A DNA stretch of 64,000 bases from Aralia elata. Its lineage: Eukaryota; Streptophyta; Magnoliopsida; Apiales; Araliaceae. A program made the translations under genes and the position numbers. Under the pieces are notes generated by a model, which saw only the letters and a list, made by a program, of their open reading frames with translations, was not told the origin of the DNA and ran no database searches. The DNA lies in assembly GCA_034770075.1 (NCBI GenBank), contig CM068378.1:43428508-43492507 (forward strand), given 5' to 3'. This document shows positions 21,601 to 31,849 of this stretch, in pieces (the first letter of the stretch is position 1; every line of letters begins with the position of its first letter).

Positions 21601-24600
21601 AAATGAATGTATGCTAAAATGTTGTTAAATTACAAATTCATTTACAGAATTTTACGATGTCTAATTCACTATCACTGCATAGCATATTAGATGCTAATTA
21701 ACTGGACCGAATTACACGGACTAGTTAAGAAATTTGAGAATAGTTCTCAAGGCTGAAAAGCTATCTTATGTCCTTAATATGCTTATCCCTGCAATGGTTG
21801 CAGACAATGCCTCTGAGGAAGAGATTGCTACTTTTAGAAAGTAGTAAGATGATGCACAGTTGGCTCAAATGCATCATACTCGCATCCATGAGTAACGAGC
21901 TTCAGCGTCAGCATGAAACTATGGATGCTCCTACTATACTCCTGCACCTTCAAGGAGTTGAAGGGTGAGGAAAGTAGGACTATTAGATATCAGATATCTA
22001 AGGAGCTCTTCCGATCTAGAATAACCGATGGCACTACAGTATAGACAAATGTCCTAAAATAATCAAGATGATTGAACAATTGGGACAACTAGGTTTTAAT
22101 GGATGGAGAGTTGATCTTGCAATCACTTCCTGACTCTTTCTCACAAATTGTTGTGAATTTCCACATGAACAAGCTATTTGTCAGCCTGCCTGAGTTGCTT
22201 AAACATGTTGAAAACTGTAAAGAGTCACTTTCCAACCAAGAAAGACCAAGTCTTACTGGTAGATGATTCTTCCAGGAAGCGGAAGAGGGCCAAAAGATGT
22301 TTTTAAAAGAAGAACAATTCAAAGAAGGTAAATGGAAAGGTAAAAATAAAGGACAATAAGAACAAGACTGATGCAGATAGCAAAGGAGTTTGCTTCTACT
22401 GCAATAAGCCTGGATACTGGAAAGTAAACTGTAAGGAGAATCTTACGGAGGGTAACCAGAAGAAGCTTAATGAAGCTTCGGTTACAGATATAGATTTGTT
22501 CATGATTGAAATAAATTTTTCTATAAGTCAAGGTTCTACTTGGGTATTGGATACCGGCTGTAGTTCTCACGTATGCAATCCAATGCAGAGACTAAGCAGA
22601 AGTAGAAAGCTAAATAAAGAGTAAGTAATCTTATGTGTGGAATGGAGCAAAGGTTGCTGCATTAACCATAGGAACTTATAGTTTAGCATTGCCTACGGGC
22701 AAGTCTATTAAGTTAATAAAGTTGTTATTATGTTCCAGTTCTCTATAGAAACATTATTACTTTCGTTGTTGGACAAGGAAGTTTTTGGTATTATATTTAA
22801 GAACAATTGTTGTTCTATTTATAATGATAATGTTTTGTATGAAACTGAAATATCACTTGATAGACTTTGTAAACTTGACTTACATGAAAAATAATTTTGC
22901 AAATTGAACAAACTAGTAAAAGAAAAAGGAGATGATCATTCAAAGAGTTGAATATGTGTATTTGATGAAATACAAGTCTGAATCATTTGAAAGGTTCAAA
23001 GAATTCAGAAGTGAAACAAATTGACAAAGTATTAAGATTCTTTGATCAGATCAAGGAAAGAATACTTGTGCAATGAGTTTCTAGATCATCTCAAAATGGT
23101 ATTTTCTCATAATGGACACCTCCTGATACGCAATAATTGATTGGTGTATCTAAAAGGAGAAATTGTACCTTGTTGGACATGGTGCAGTCCATAATGATTT
23201 TTACTAACATTCTAGTATCCATCTAGGGTTATGCCCTAGAAACGGCTGCATATCTACTAAATAAGGTAACCTCAAAAATCCGGCCCCAAGACTCCATAAA
23301 GGTTATGGATAGGGAGGATTTCTAGTCTTAAGTATGTTAAGATAAGGGGTTGTCCAGCTTATGTGAAAAGGTTTCAAAGATAAGTTTAGGACAAAATCTG
23401 ACAAGTACAGATTTGTGGGATATCCTAAAGAAAGTTTAGGGTATTATTACTATAATCCTACACGCTGCCTTCTTAGATAAAGGTGTTTATCATTGAAGGA
23501 GCTAGTGGGAGGGTAATAAATCTTGAAGGAGTTCAAGAACCACAAAACACTTTAAGTTGAACCGAGGAACCTGTAGATAGACCTATTGTACCACAACTGA
23601 ATCGTAAATCTGGAAGAGTACCGAAGATACCTGGGAGGTATGGATTCATCATAGAGGATGATGATGAGGTACACATCATAGAGGATGATGATCCAGTTAT
23701 ATACGATGGGGCTATGAGTAGAAGACACTCAGAGAAATGGCAGATGGCCATGAAATCCGAAATGGACTCCATGTATGAGAACCAAGTATTGACTCTGGTT
23801 ACTCCACAAAAGGGCATAGTGCCTAGAGTGTGAATATGGGTCTTTAAGAGAAAGACTGGGGCAAATAGCAAGGTGAAGACCTATAAGACCAGACCTGTTT
23901 AAAAGGTTTTTCAAGTCAAGGAGTTGACTGTGATAAAACCTTATTACCGGGTAATGCTCAAGTCCATTTGGATTTTTCTTGTGATTGCAGCTTATTACGA
24001 AATTTGGCAAAATGGATGTGGAGACGTCCTTCCTCAATAAAGACTTGAGGAGAATGTATGTATGATACAGCCAGAGTAATTTGTTTCAAAGATTGAAGCA
24101 AATCGTGTATAAGATGCAACGATCTATTTATGGATTGAGGTAAGCTTCTCAAAGATGGAACATTCATTTTGATGAGACAATCAAAAGAGTTTGATTTTAT
24201 CAAAAACGAGAATGAACCTAGTGTGTACAAAAGGTCAGTGGGAGCACTGTGACATTCCTAGTATTATATGTTGATATATTACTGATAAGGAATGACACAC
24301 GAATGCTACAATCAGTAAAGATAAAATTGTCTAAACATTCCTCCATGAATAACTTGGGAGGAGCATCCTATATATTGGGGATATAAATCTATATGGATAG
24401 ATTTAAAAGGATGTTCGGCTTGACCCAATGAACGTATATTCATTCGATGCTAAAGGCGTTTAGTATGACAAACTCCAAGAGAGGTCTCATGATGATGAGC
24501 CATGGAGTGTATCTCTCTAAAATTGTCCCCAATTAAAAGAGAGATCACATGAGTTACTATCATGTATGCAATAAATATACAAGGCCTGATGTTGATCAGT

Positions 24601-25110
24601 CATATTCTGGAGAAGATCACTGTAAGACAGTGATAAACATCTTTAGGTACTTAATCGGTACTGAAGATGTGATCATGATTCATGGTAGGTCTGAATTAAA
24701 ACTAGAGGGCTAAACAGACTCAAGTTTTTCAGACTGACCAAGACGATAACAAATCCACTTTAAGGTAAATCGTTACCTTGAAAGGTGGTGCAGTGAATTA
24801 GAAAGGTTCCAAACAGCAAAGAGTTGCTGGTTTAGTGACAAAGACAAAGTATATAGCTGTAAATGAAGCTGCAAGTTTGATTGTTTGGATGAAAATTTCA
24901 TTACAGAACTAGGAATAGTTCCTAAGTCTCATCTTGGATTCAAACATGTGTTGCGGCACTTTCATTTGATTAGTGGAATCATTGAAAGAGAAAAAGTCAC
25001 TATAGAGATAGTGGACTCTTGAGAACAACATTGCATATCCATTTACTGAAGCTTTATCCAAACAGCAGGATGATCGTCACTTAGACAAGAAGGGTATTAG
25101 ATACCATGAC
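21601..25110 (+). pseudogene. Copia B gag-pol remnant
   Basis: Polyprotein remnant broken by many stops and frameshifts. Visible in order: a gag region with a zinc knuckle at 22391-22432, where the metal-binding His is Tyr (CFYCNKPGYWKVNC); protease with STWVLDTGCSSHVCN (catalytic DTG at 22550-22558); the C-terminal part of integrase (about 23150-23470, with a PSLKYVKIRGCPAYVKRF-like stretch); an acidic linker; RT (EKWQMAMKSEMDSMYENQV at about 23734, WVFKRKTGANSKVKTYK at about 23840); the RT catalytic box reduced to YVDILLI (24267-24287), lacking the second Asp of YVDD; and RNase H ending near KKGIRYHDDWL. The Tyr and the missing Asp also occur in copia C. Confidence 0.85.
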
Positions 25111-25125
25111 GATTGGCTTTAGTGC

Positions 25126-25136
25126 AAGTGGGAGAT
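25126..25136 (+). other. Copia B polypurine tract
   Basis: AAGTGGGAGAT directly precedes the 3' LTR and would prime plus-strand DNA synthesis. The same tract borders the copia C 3' LTR (reverse, from 31824). Confidence 0.85.
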
Positions 25137-26938
25137 TGAAAGTAGTATGCACACAAGCCAATCATATTTGATATGATGTAACATATACTTTGTAATCTTA
25201 TTCGGTTATTAAAGGCATTTTATATTATCTACATGGTGTTGTTATATTAAATGTGATAAACCCATAGTTTTGAGCAATGCTTTTAGAATCATGATGGGGA
25301 TCATGCTAATGAGATCTAAATTCTAGATAGCTCACAAACTAAAATCGTTCCTAATCGATGGATTACTAAAAAGGGGATTAGTGAATCCGGATAGATTAGT
25401 ACATACGTTGCTTGCTCTTTGGAAGAGGATGATTGATCTCATAATTATTTGTGTGGAGACACTAAAGCAAGTATGTAGGTGCTTATTAGAGAATAAGTTC
25501 ACTGAACGTGGCTCACTAAGGAATACCTAATGGAGTTTTACTCACCTGTCAATAGGAATTCCTCTAGTGATAGTAGTACAAGTGATCCTTGGACTTGAGA
25601 TCATCATAGTATCTTGTGTATGATGAGTTATACTTTGACATGTCCCTTAAGACCTTTAGAGTATATCAAAGGGTATGATTGGGTATAATAAGTTATACAT
25701 GGAGATAGGTGAATGATCAACAAAGAATCTACCACTTCTAGTAAAAGGAGAGAATGTCCTATGTGATTCGATAAATGATGACTCAGAAGTCTTTGGCCAA
25801 AGCAGAATGAAATTAGAAAGGAGTTTCTAATTTACATTATCAGAGTTGTGTATTTGAGAATCGAAATACATATAATTAAATAAAATAAGACTTGACAGTA
25901 ATTCCATGTCTTATATTTAATTGGGACATTGTATGGTAGAAGGATTGAATTGTACGGTAACTATGCACTGAAAGGTTCTTTTATGATTAATGTTGAAATC
26001 TATATTATCTGGAAAGTCGTTGATCGCTAAGGGGGTTTACCTTTATTGTAGAATAAATATTATTTATTTAAATGAATTAAATAGTTTAATTTATTTATTT
26101 AAATACAATTAGAATTGTTCTAATTGATTTATTCACAACCGGTTTAATATGGAGAACCTAAAGGGTCACACCGCAAAAGAAAAATATTTATTTAAGAAGT
26201 AAATGACATAATTGTAATAATAAGTTTAGTGTATTTAATTTAATCTATGGAGATAGAATAAATTAAATAGCTTAATATTTATTATTTAATGTTTTGGAAA
26301 TATTAAATATAAATTAATAAGATGAGTCTTATTATTATTATTACAATTACTATTATTTAATTCTTAATAGGGATTGGGAATTAATTAATAGAAGTACTCT
26401 CTCATGAATTCCTAATTGGATTAGGAGTTCAATTAATTAAAGGAGTTTAATTAAAATAAAAACCCTAATCCTAAATAGTTTAGGAGGGTTCCCTATATCT
26501 ATAAATAAGAGGAGTCTTATTATGATTTAGGGTTAGACAATTTACACACTCTTGCATAAGAATTGTAGAGAGTACTTACAATTTCTATAGAGCTAGAAAC
26601 AAGGGTTTTGCCAACACCCATCTTCTTGAACAAGTATTATTCCTTGGTGGATCACCTCTAGAGGCCAAACACTTGGGTGGCTAACGTTGATCAAAGGAAG
26701 GAATTTAATCGGTAGAATTCAAGGAGAACGCGAAGGAATTGGAGGTGAACTTGTACCTGAGGAAGCTAGAATTCTACAAGGGTATAATTCTTATTCTCCA
26801 TCTCTTTCATTTAGTTAATAATTGTGCATAAAGAAAGATCATGGTGATGGTTTGTATAAAATTTTAAAATCTGATTTTATCGCGCTTCCGCTTTATTAAT
26901 GTAATTTGATTGCATGTTCGCGTTATACAAACCTAACA
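25137..26938 (+). repeat. Copia B 3' LTR
   Basis: 1802 bp, the same length as the 5' LTR and about 99 percent identical by eye. TATA box at 26500-26509. Followed by the target duplication CCCTC. Confidence 0.95.
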
Positions 26939-26943
26939 CCCTC

Positions 26944-27215
26944 ATGCATCGGTGATAGCTCGTTTATGTATTGTTGCTGGGGTGGAATGGGATGATGGTG
27001 AGCCCGTGCAGCTTCCAATGACCACCATTGATCATGCTATGATTGCAAAGTACAAGGTTTGGAATGGTGCTCCTTCTCATTCCCGTGGAGCAGGATTTCT
27101 CTTGGCAGATCAAAGTGAGAGTGAAGAGGCATCCGATCAGCCGATGACCGAACCTGAGCAGCCATTCAGTGTGTCTCAGGCTAGGTTGGATCGAATGGAG
27201 CGGCGCATGCAATGA
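26944..27215 (+). pseudogene. Athila 1 extra ORF, C-terminal part
   Basis: Continues the frame interrupted at 17961: ASVIARLCIVAGVEWDDGE, VQLPMTTIDHAMIAKYK, an acidic Glu/Ser-rich linker and a terminal helix-like segment ending RMERRMQ at TGA 27213-27215. The frame stays open for another 28 or so codons after this TGA (ending near the stop at 27299-27301), so the TGA may itself be a mutation. Joining the two parts across copia B needs only removal of the insert and one CCCTC, which shows the insertion is secondary. Confidence 0.8.
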
Positions 27216-28542
27216 TGGATGGATGCTATTTACACCAGTATGACGGAGCTTCGATCCTTCTCCACACAACTCTCGGACAGTTTCTCGCAAGCTTTTTCAT
27301 AATTAGGCGTTTAGGTCCAATTCCCAACGTTTAGTGATGCTCCAGCTTATCCTCCCCCGGACACACCTTTAGATGGGGAGGCTACAGATGATGTTACCTC
27401 GGATTAGGGGAGTTTTCCTTCCTTTTCTTTTTACTGTTTATTCAATGAGGACATTGTTTGTTTTAAGTTTGGAGGTTTTGTAGATTTTTATCTGTTTTTG
27501 TTTAGCATGCAGTTAGTCTAGTGCATTATAGATGTTTGGCATATTGGTATATATTCGTTAGTGCATTCTCGTAGTTGTTGCATTTAGTGCATTTTCATAT
27601 TTAGTTACATGAATTCAATTGATGTGCTAGTTTGAATCTTGACTCGGCCAATGATGAGATTGGTTTTATTGGTTCACTTGGACAGTGTGATGGTCATTAG
27701 GGATGATATAATTTAGATCATGAGAGTAGTTATGCCTGTCTTAACTTGATTATCGATTAGCATGAAAGATTTGATTAATTTGACTCCTGGAGTTCAAAGT
27801 GTTGCATAATTGACTCTTAAATGAGAATTTTGAAAAACAATTTGGGTGAATTGACAATGAAGGCTGAGATGAGGTAAAAACTGAGTTTGATGGTTTCTAC
27901 AGGGCATAATATATATATATATATATAAATCCAAAAAATACAAAAATACAATAAATGCGTTGACTAGTTGGGTTTTGTGGCCTTAGTTACTCGGGTAATT
28001 AGATCCTTAGGGGTGTCTTAACACTTAGTGCCCTAAAGCCGACTGGTTTGGGAGTCATTGATTGAACACTCGCTACATGAGTGACTTTGAACGCCTAAGA
28101 GAACTTAGCATTGCACAATCAAGCATACATACGAGATGGAGCGTAAAACGTACTCGTAGAAGAATAAAGATGGAAATAGCATTGTAAGAACCCTCATGCT
28201 TTGTAATTGCTTAGTTTTGGTTGGATTTGTCATATTTGCTTGTATTGAATTGAAATTGGATCATTCTTGTCATAAAGTTAGTTATGTGGCTAAATTTTGA
28301 ACTTTTGGTTATTGAGCACACACGCACAACTTGAGTTTTGACATGTGTATATTATTTGATTGATTGGGATTATTCCTTCATATTGACTAGATTTACTGTT
28401 CTAGGTGTGTTGTTGATATTTCTGAGGCTAAAGGTTAAATTTTATACTGGCTATTGATTGGATTCTTGGCACGATAGTTGTTAGTTGCATTCATTGCATT
28501 GTGTTGCTTGGCGGCAACCAATAGTTTAAGTTTGGGGGTATT
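27216..28542 (+). mobile_element. Athila 1 3' non-coding region and polypurine tract
   Basis: No supported gene. It contains a polypurine-like AAGTTTGGAGGT (27465-27476), a short (AT)n run near 27909-27926, and the polypurine tract AAGTTTGGGGGT (28528-28539) just before the LTR. Confidence 0.7.
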
Positions 28543-29945
28543 TGATAAGTAGGTTTTATACCTACGAATTGGCTACCAATGAATGCGAATTATTGTTTAT
28601 TTCCATAGTTTGTAGTTACTTTTCATGCATTTTATGTGTTTTTGTAGGTTGCACATATTGGGGATTGATTTGGCGAGAGTTGAGTTGATTTAGCAGTTGC
28701 AGATGTAGAGTTACAGGAAAATGGAGCAGCGAGGCCGCACCCAAAATGACCTAGGGAGCAGCGCGGACGCGCCGGTCTTCAGAGCTGAAAAAAAACTGGC
28801 TGGCAGTTCAGCGCGGCCGCGCGCCAATCAAGCCTATTTCCAGCGCGGCTTCGCCTGTTCGGGAGTTGACCAAGAGTTGACTTTTCATTAATTAAAGCAA
28901 ATTTGATGTGTACTTGGATTTCAGACTTCTTAATTAGTTAGGATTCTTATCAGATATTATAAGTAGTTGTTTTAAGTCAATTTTAAAAGTTGTTGAACTT
29001 ATTATTAGAAAACCCTAGTTTGGAGCAAATTTTGAAGACTTGAAGCAAAATGCTAGCAGGAGGAAAGCAAACAGGAGCTAGAGAAAGATTAAGGATTGCT
29101 TAACAGTTTTTGTTCTTCTCTTTTATCTTTTACTTTGACTTTTGAATGCTATTAAATTTGTGGATGATGGATTCTAGTTTATTTATGAACTAAATTTCTT
29201 TTTAAGGCTATAATGGATCTTATTGTGTAGTTTTGTTTGACATGCTTTCGGGATAATTATGATTAGTTATTATGGGATTGTCTATTATGGTTTATACTTA
29301 ATTGTTTAATTATCTGGCCAATAATTACTGGGATAATCGACATGAACTCGAGAGATGAAGTATAGATTTAGATCTGACCATAATAGCATGTGTTTGTGTA
29401 TTCTACTTGTCATTGGAATTCATAATTTGTGTTTAGGATAGAGATATACCTATTCACCGCATGTAATCTAATGGGGAACCTGAACTTTAAATCCTTTTTA
29501 ATTGTAATTCACATAGAGATATAGTGAGTTAGTTAATTAGGGTGATTATCTTGAATCTATCATTTGTGGATTTGAGTTGGGTTGTTTATGACACATTGAG
29601 AGATGATCATAAATACTGATGAGTTCTTGATTAACAATCCAAAATAATTAGCATAATCCAAAGGGAAGTGTGTCGAGCAAAGTGATGCAATAAGTGAAGT
29701 TATAGTCTTAAGTCTTTAGAAATCTATTTTCAACTTGTGGTAGTAATTTAATTTAGAATTAATTAGTTAAAATCAGAAATTCAGAAATCATTGATTATTT
29801 GTTTAATAAAATTGATTTGATTTAGGATTGAAAATTGTCATTATAAACTCATTTTTTTCTCTGTGGGACGATACTCTACTTTCACTTTATTACTTGTGGA
29901 CTGCGTATACTTGCGTATTTTTGCTAGTATAGATTTAGGCAAACA
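28543..29945 (+). repeat. Athila 1 3' LTR
   Basis: Begins TGATAAGTAGGTTTTATACC and aligns at its start and near its end (ACTTGTGGAC(T/C)GCGTATACTTGCG) with the Athila 2 LTR. It contains the inverted repeat GTAGGTTTTATACCTAC at 28549-28565 and the GC array (28725-28855). The end is placed at about 29945 (GGCAAACA) because the following bases resemble the left flank of the fragment; it could be a few tens of bases further right. Confidence 0.8.
28725..28855 (+). repeat. GC-rich palindrome array in the Athila 1 LTR
   Basis: Four copies of the AGCGCGGCCGCGC type: 28728-28741 (AGCGAGGCCGCACC), 28760-28773 (AGCGCGGACGCGCC), 28810-28825 (AGCGCGGCCGCGCGCC) and 28842-28855 (AGCGCGGCTTCGCC). It starts about 180 bp into the LTR, the same place as the Athila 2 array, but has the sequence found in copia A rather than that of Athila 2. 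Confidence 0.8.
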
Positions 29946-30087
29946 TTTTTGTAAAATACTACGTTGTATGAAGTCCATCATATCCAAAAATGGTGGCAAT
30001 CCGGTTTATAATGAAGTAGATTCAAATTTACAAAAACTGCTCGAAGAAACGAAAAACAAAATTTCCAGAAGCGCTGCAGACTGGCCA
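29946..30087 (+). repeat. Tekay-type element Y, 5' LTR, second part
   Basis: A short piece of the Y LTR between Athila 1 and copia C. It ends with AAGCGCTGCAGACTGGCCA (30069-30087), repeated with one change at 38822-38840 after copia C. The two copies were about 5 bp apart before copia C inserted. Confidence 0.65.
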
Positions 30088-31823
30088 TGTTAGGTTTGTA
30101 TAGCGCGAACATGCAATCAAATTACATAAATAAAGCGGAAGCGCGATAAAATTAGATTTTAAAATTTTATACAAACCATCACCATGATCTTTCTTTATGC
30201 ACAATTATTAATTAAACGAAAGAAATGGAGAATAAGAATTATACCCTTGTAGAATTCTAGCTTCCTCAGGTACAAGTTCACCTCCAATTCCTTCGCGTTC
30301 TCCTTGAATTCCACCAAGGAATAATACTTGTTCAAGAAGATGGGTGTTGGCAAAACCCTAGTTTCTATCTCTATAAAAAATTATAAGTACTCTCTACAAT
30401 TCTTATGCAAGAGTGTGTAACCCTAATCTATGATAAGACTTCTCTTATTTATAGATGTAGGAAAACCCTTCCCTAAACTATTTAGGATTAGGGTTTCTAT
30501 TCTAATTAAACTCCTTTAATTAAATTAAACTCCTAATCTAATTAAAAATTCATGTGAGAGTACTTCTATTAATTAATTCTCAATCCCTATTAGGAATTAA
30601 ATAATAGTAATAGTAATAATAATAATAAGACTCCTCTTATTAATTTATATTTAATATTTCTAAAATATTAAATAATAAATATTAAGCTATTTAATTTATT
30701 CTATCTCCATAGACTAAATTAAATACACTTAACTTATTATTACAAGTATGCCATTTATTTCTTAAATAAATATTTTCCTTTTGCGGTGTGACCCTTTAGG
30801 TTCTCCATATTAAACCGGTTGTGAATAAATCAATTAGAACAATTCTAATCTTATTTAAATAAATAAATTAAACTATTTAATTCATTTAAATAAATAATAT
30901 TTATTCTACAATAAGGGTAAGCCCCCTTAGCGATCAACGACTTTCTAGATAATATAGATTTCAACATTAATCATAAAAGAACCTTTCAGTGCATAGTTAC
31001 CGTACAATTCAATCCTTCTACCATACAATGTTCCAATTAAATATAAGATATGAAATTACTGTCAAGTCTTATTTTATTTAATTATATGTATTTCGATTCT
31101 CAAATGCACAACTCTAAATAATGCAAATTAAAAACTCTTTTCTAATTTCATTCTGCCTTGGCCAAGGACTACTGAGTTGTCATTTATCGAATCACATAAG
31201 ACATTCACATCTTTTAGTAGACGTGGTAGATACTTTGTTGATCATTCACCTATCTCCATGTACAACTTATTATACCCAATCATACCCTTTATTATACCCT
31301 AAAGGTCTTAAGGGACATGTCAAAGTATAACTCATCATACACAAGATACTATGATGATCTCAAGTCTAAGGATCACTTGTACTACTATCACTTGAGGAAT
31401 TCCTATTGACAGACGAGTAAAACTCCATTAGGTATTCCTTAGTGAGCCACGCTCAGTGAACTTATTCTCCAATAAGCACCTACATACTTGCTTTAGTGTC
31501 TCCACACAAATGATTATGAGATCAATCATCCTCTTCTTAAGAGCAAGCAACGTATGTACTAATCTATCCGGATTCACTAATCCCCTTTTTAGTAATCCAA
31601 CGATTAGGAACGATTTTAGTTTGTAAGCTATCTAGAATTTAGACCTCATTAGCATGATCACCATCATGATTTTAAAAGCATTGCTCAGAACTATGGGTTT
31701 ATCACATTTAATATAACAGCACTATGTAGATAATATAAAATGCCTTTAATAACCGAATAAGATTACAAAGTATATATGCTACATCATATCAAATATGATT
31801 GGCTTGTGTGCATACTACTTTCA
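30088..31823 (-). repeat. Copia C 3' LTR
   Basis: 1736 bp. Compared with the 5' LTR it lacks about 65-70 bp near 30310, corresponding to 37220-37305 in the other copy, which contains the conserved AGCCACCCAAGTGTTTGGCC stretch. TATA box on the minus strand at 30444-30453. Confidence 0.9.
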
Positions 31824-31849
31824 ATCTCCCACTTGTACTAAAGTCAATC

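Larger units (their letters stand above)
17962..26938 (+). mobile_element. Copia element B, complete but coding-dead
   Basis: 8977 bp, flanked by the 5-bp duplication CCCTC (17957-17961 and 26939-26943). It has two LTRs of exactly 1802 bp, a Met primer site, a leader of about 2 kb, degraded gag-PR-IN-RT-RNaseH in Ty1-copia order, and a polypurine tract AAGTGGGAGAT before the 3' LTR. The long leader, the long LTR and the RT sequence suggest the Angela/TAR side of Ty1-copia, but that placement is tentative. By eye the LTRs differ at only about a dozen positions, so the insertion is recent although no coding frame survives. Confidence 0.95.
13255..29945 (+). mobile_element. Athila 1, 5'-truncated, with copia B nested inside
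   Basis: An Athila-lineage Ty3-gypsy element that starts abruptly within pol: no 5' LTR, primer site, gag or protease. It then carries RT, RNase H, IN, a long non-coding interval, the Athila-type extra ORF, a polypurine tract and a 3' LTR. The part before RT matches Athila 2 at 60355-60400. It sits in the LTR of element Y. The flanks do not give a clean 5-bp duplication but share about 43 bp of near-identical sequence (13211-13253 and 29945-29988). Confidence 0.8.
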
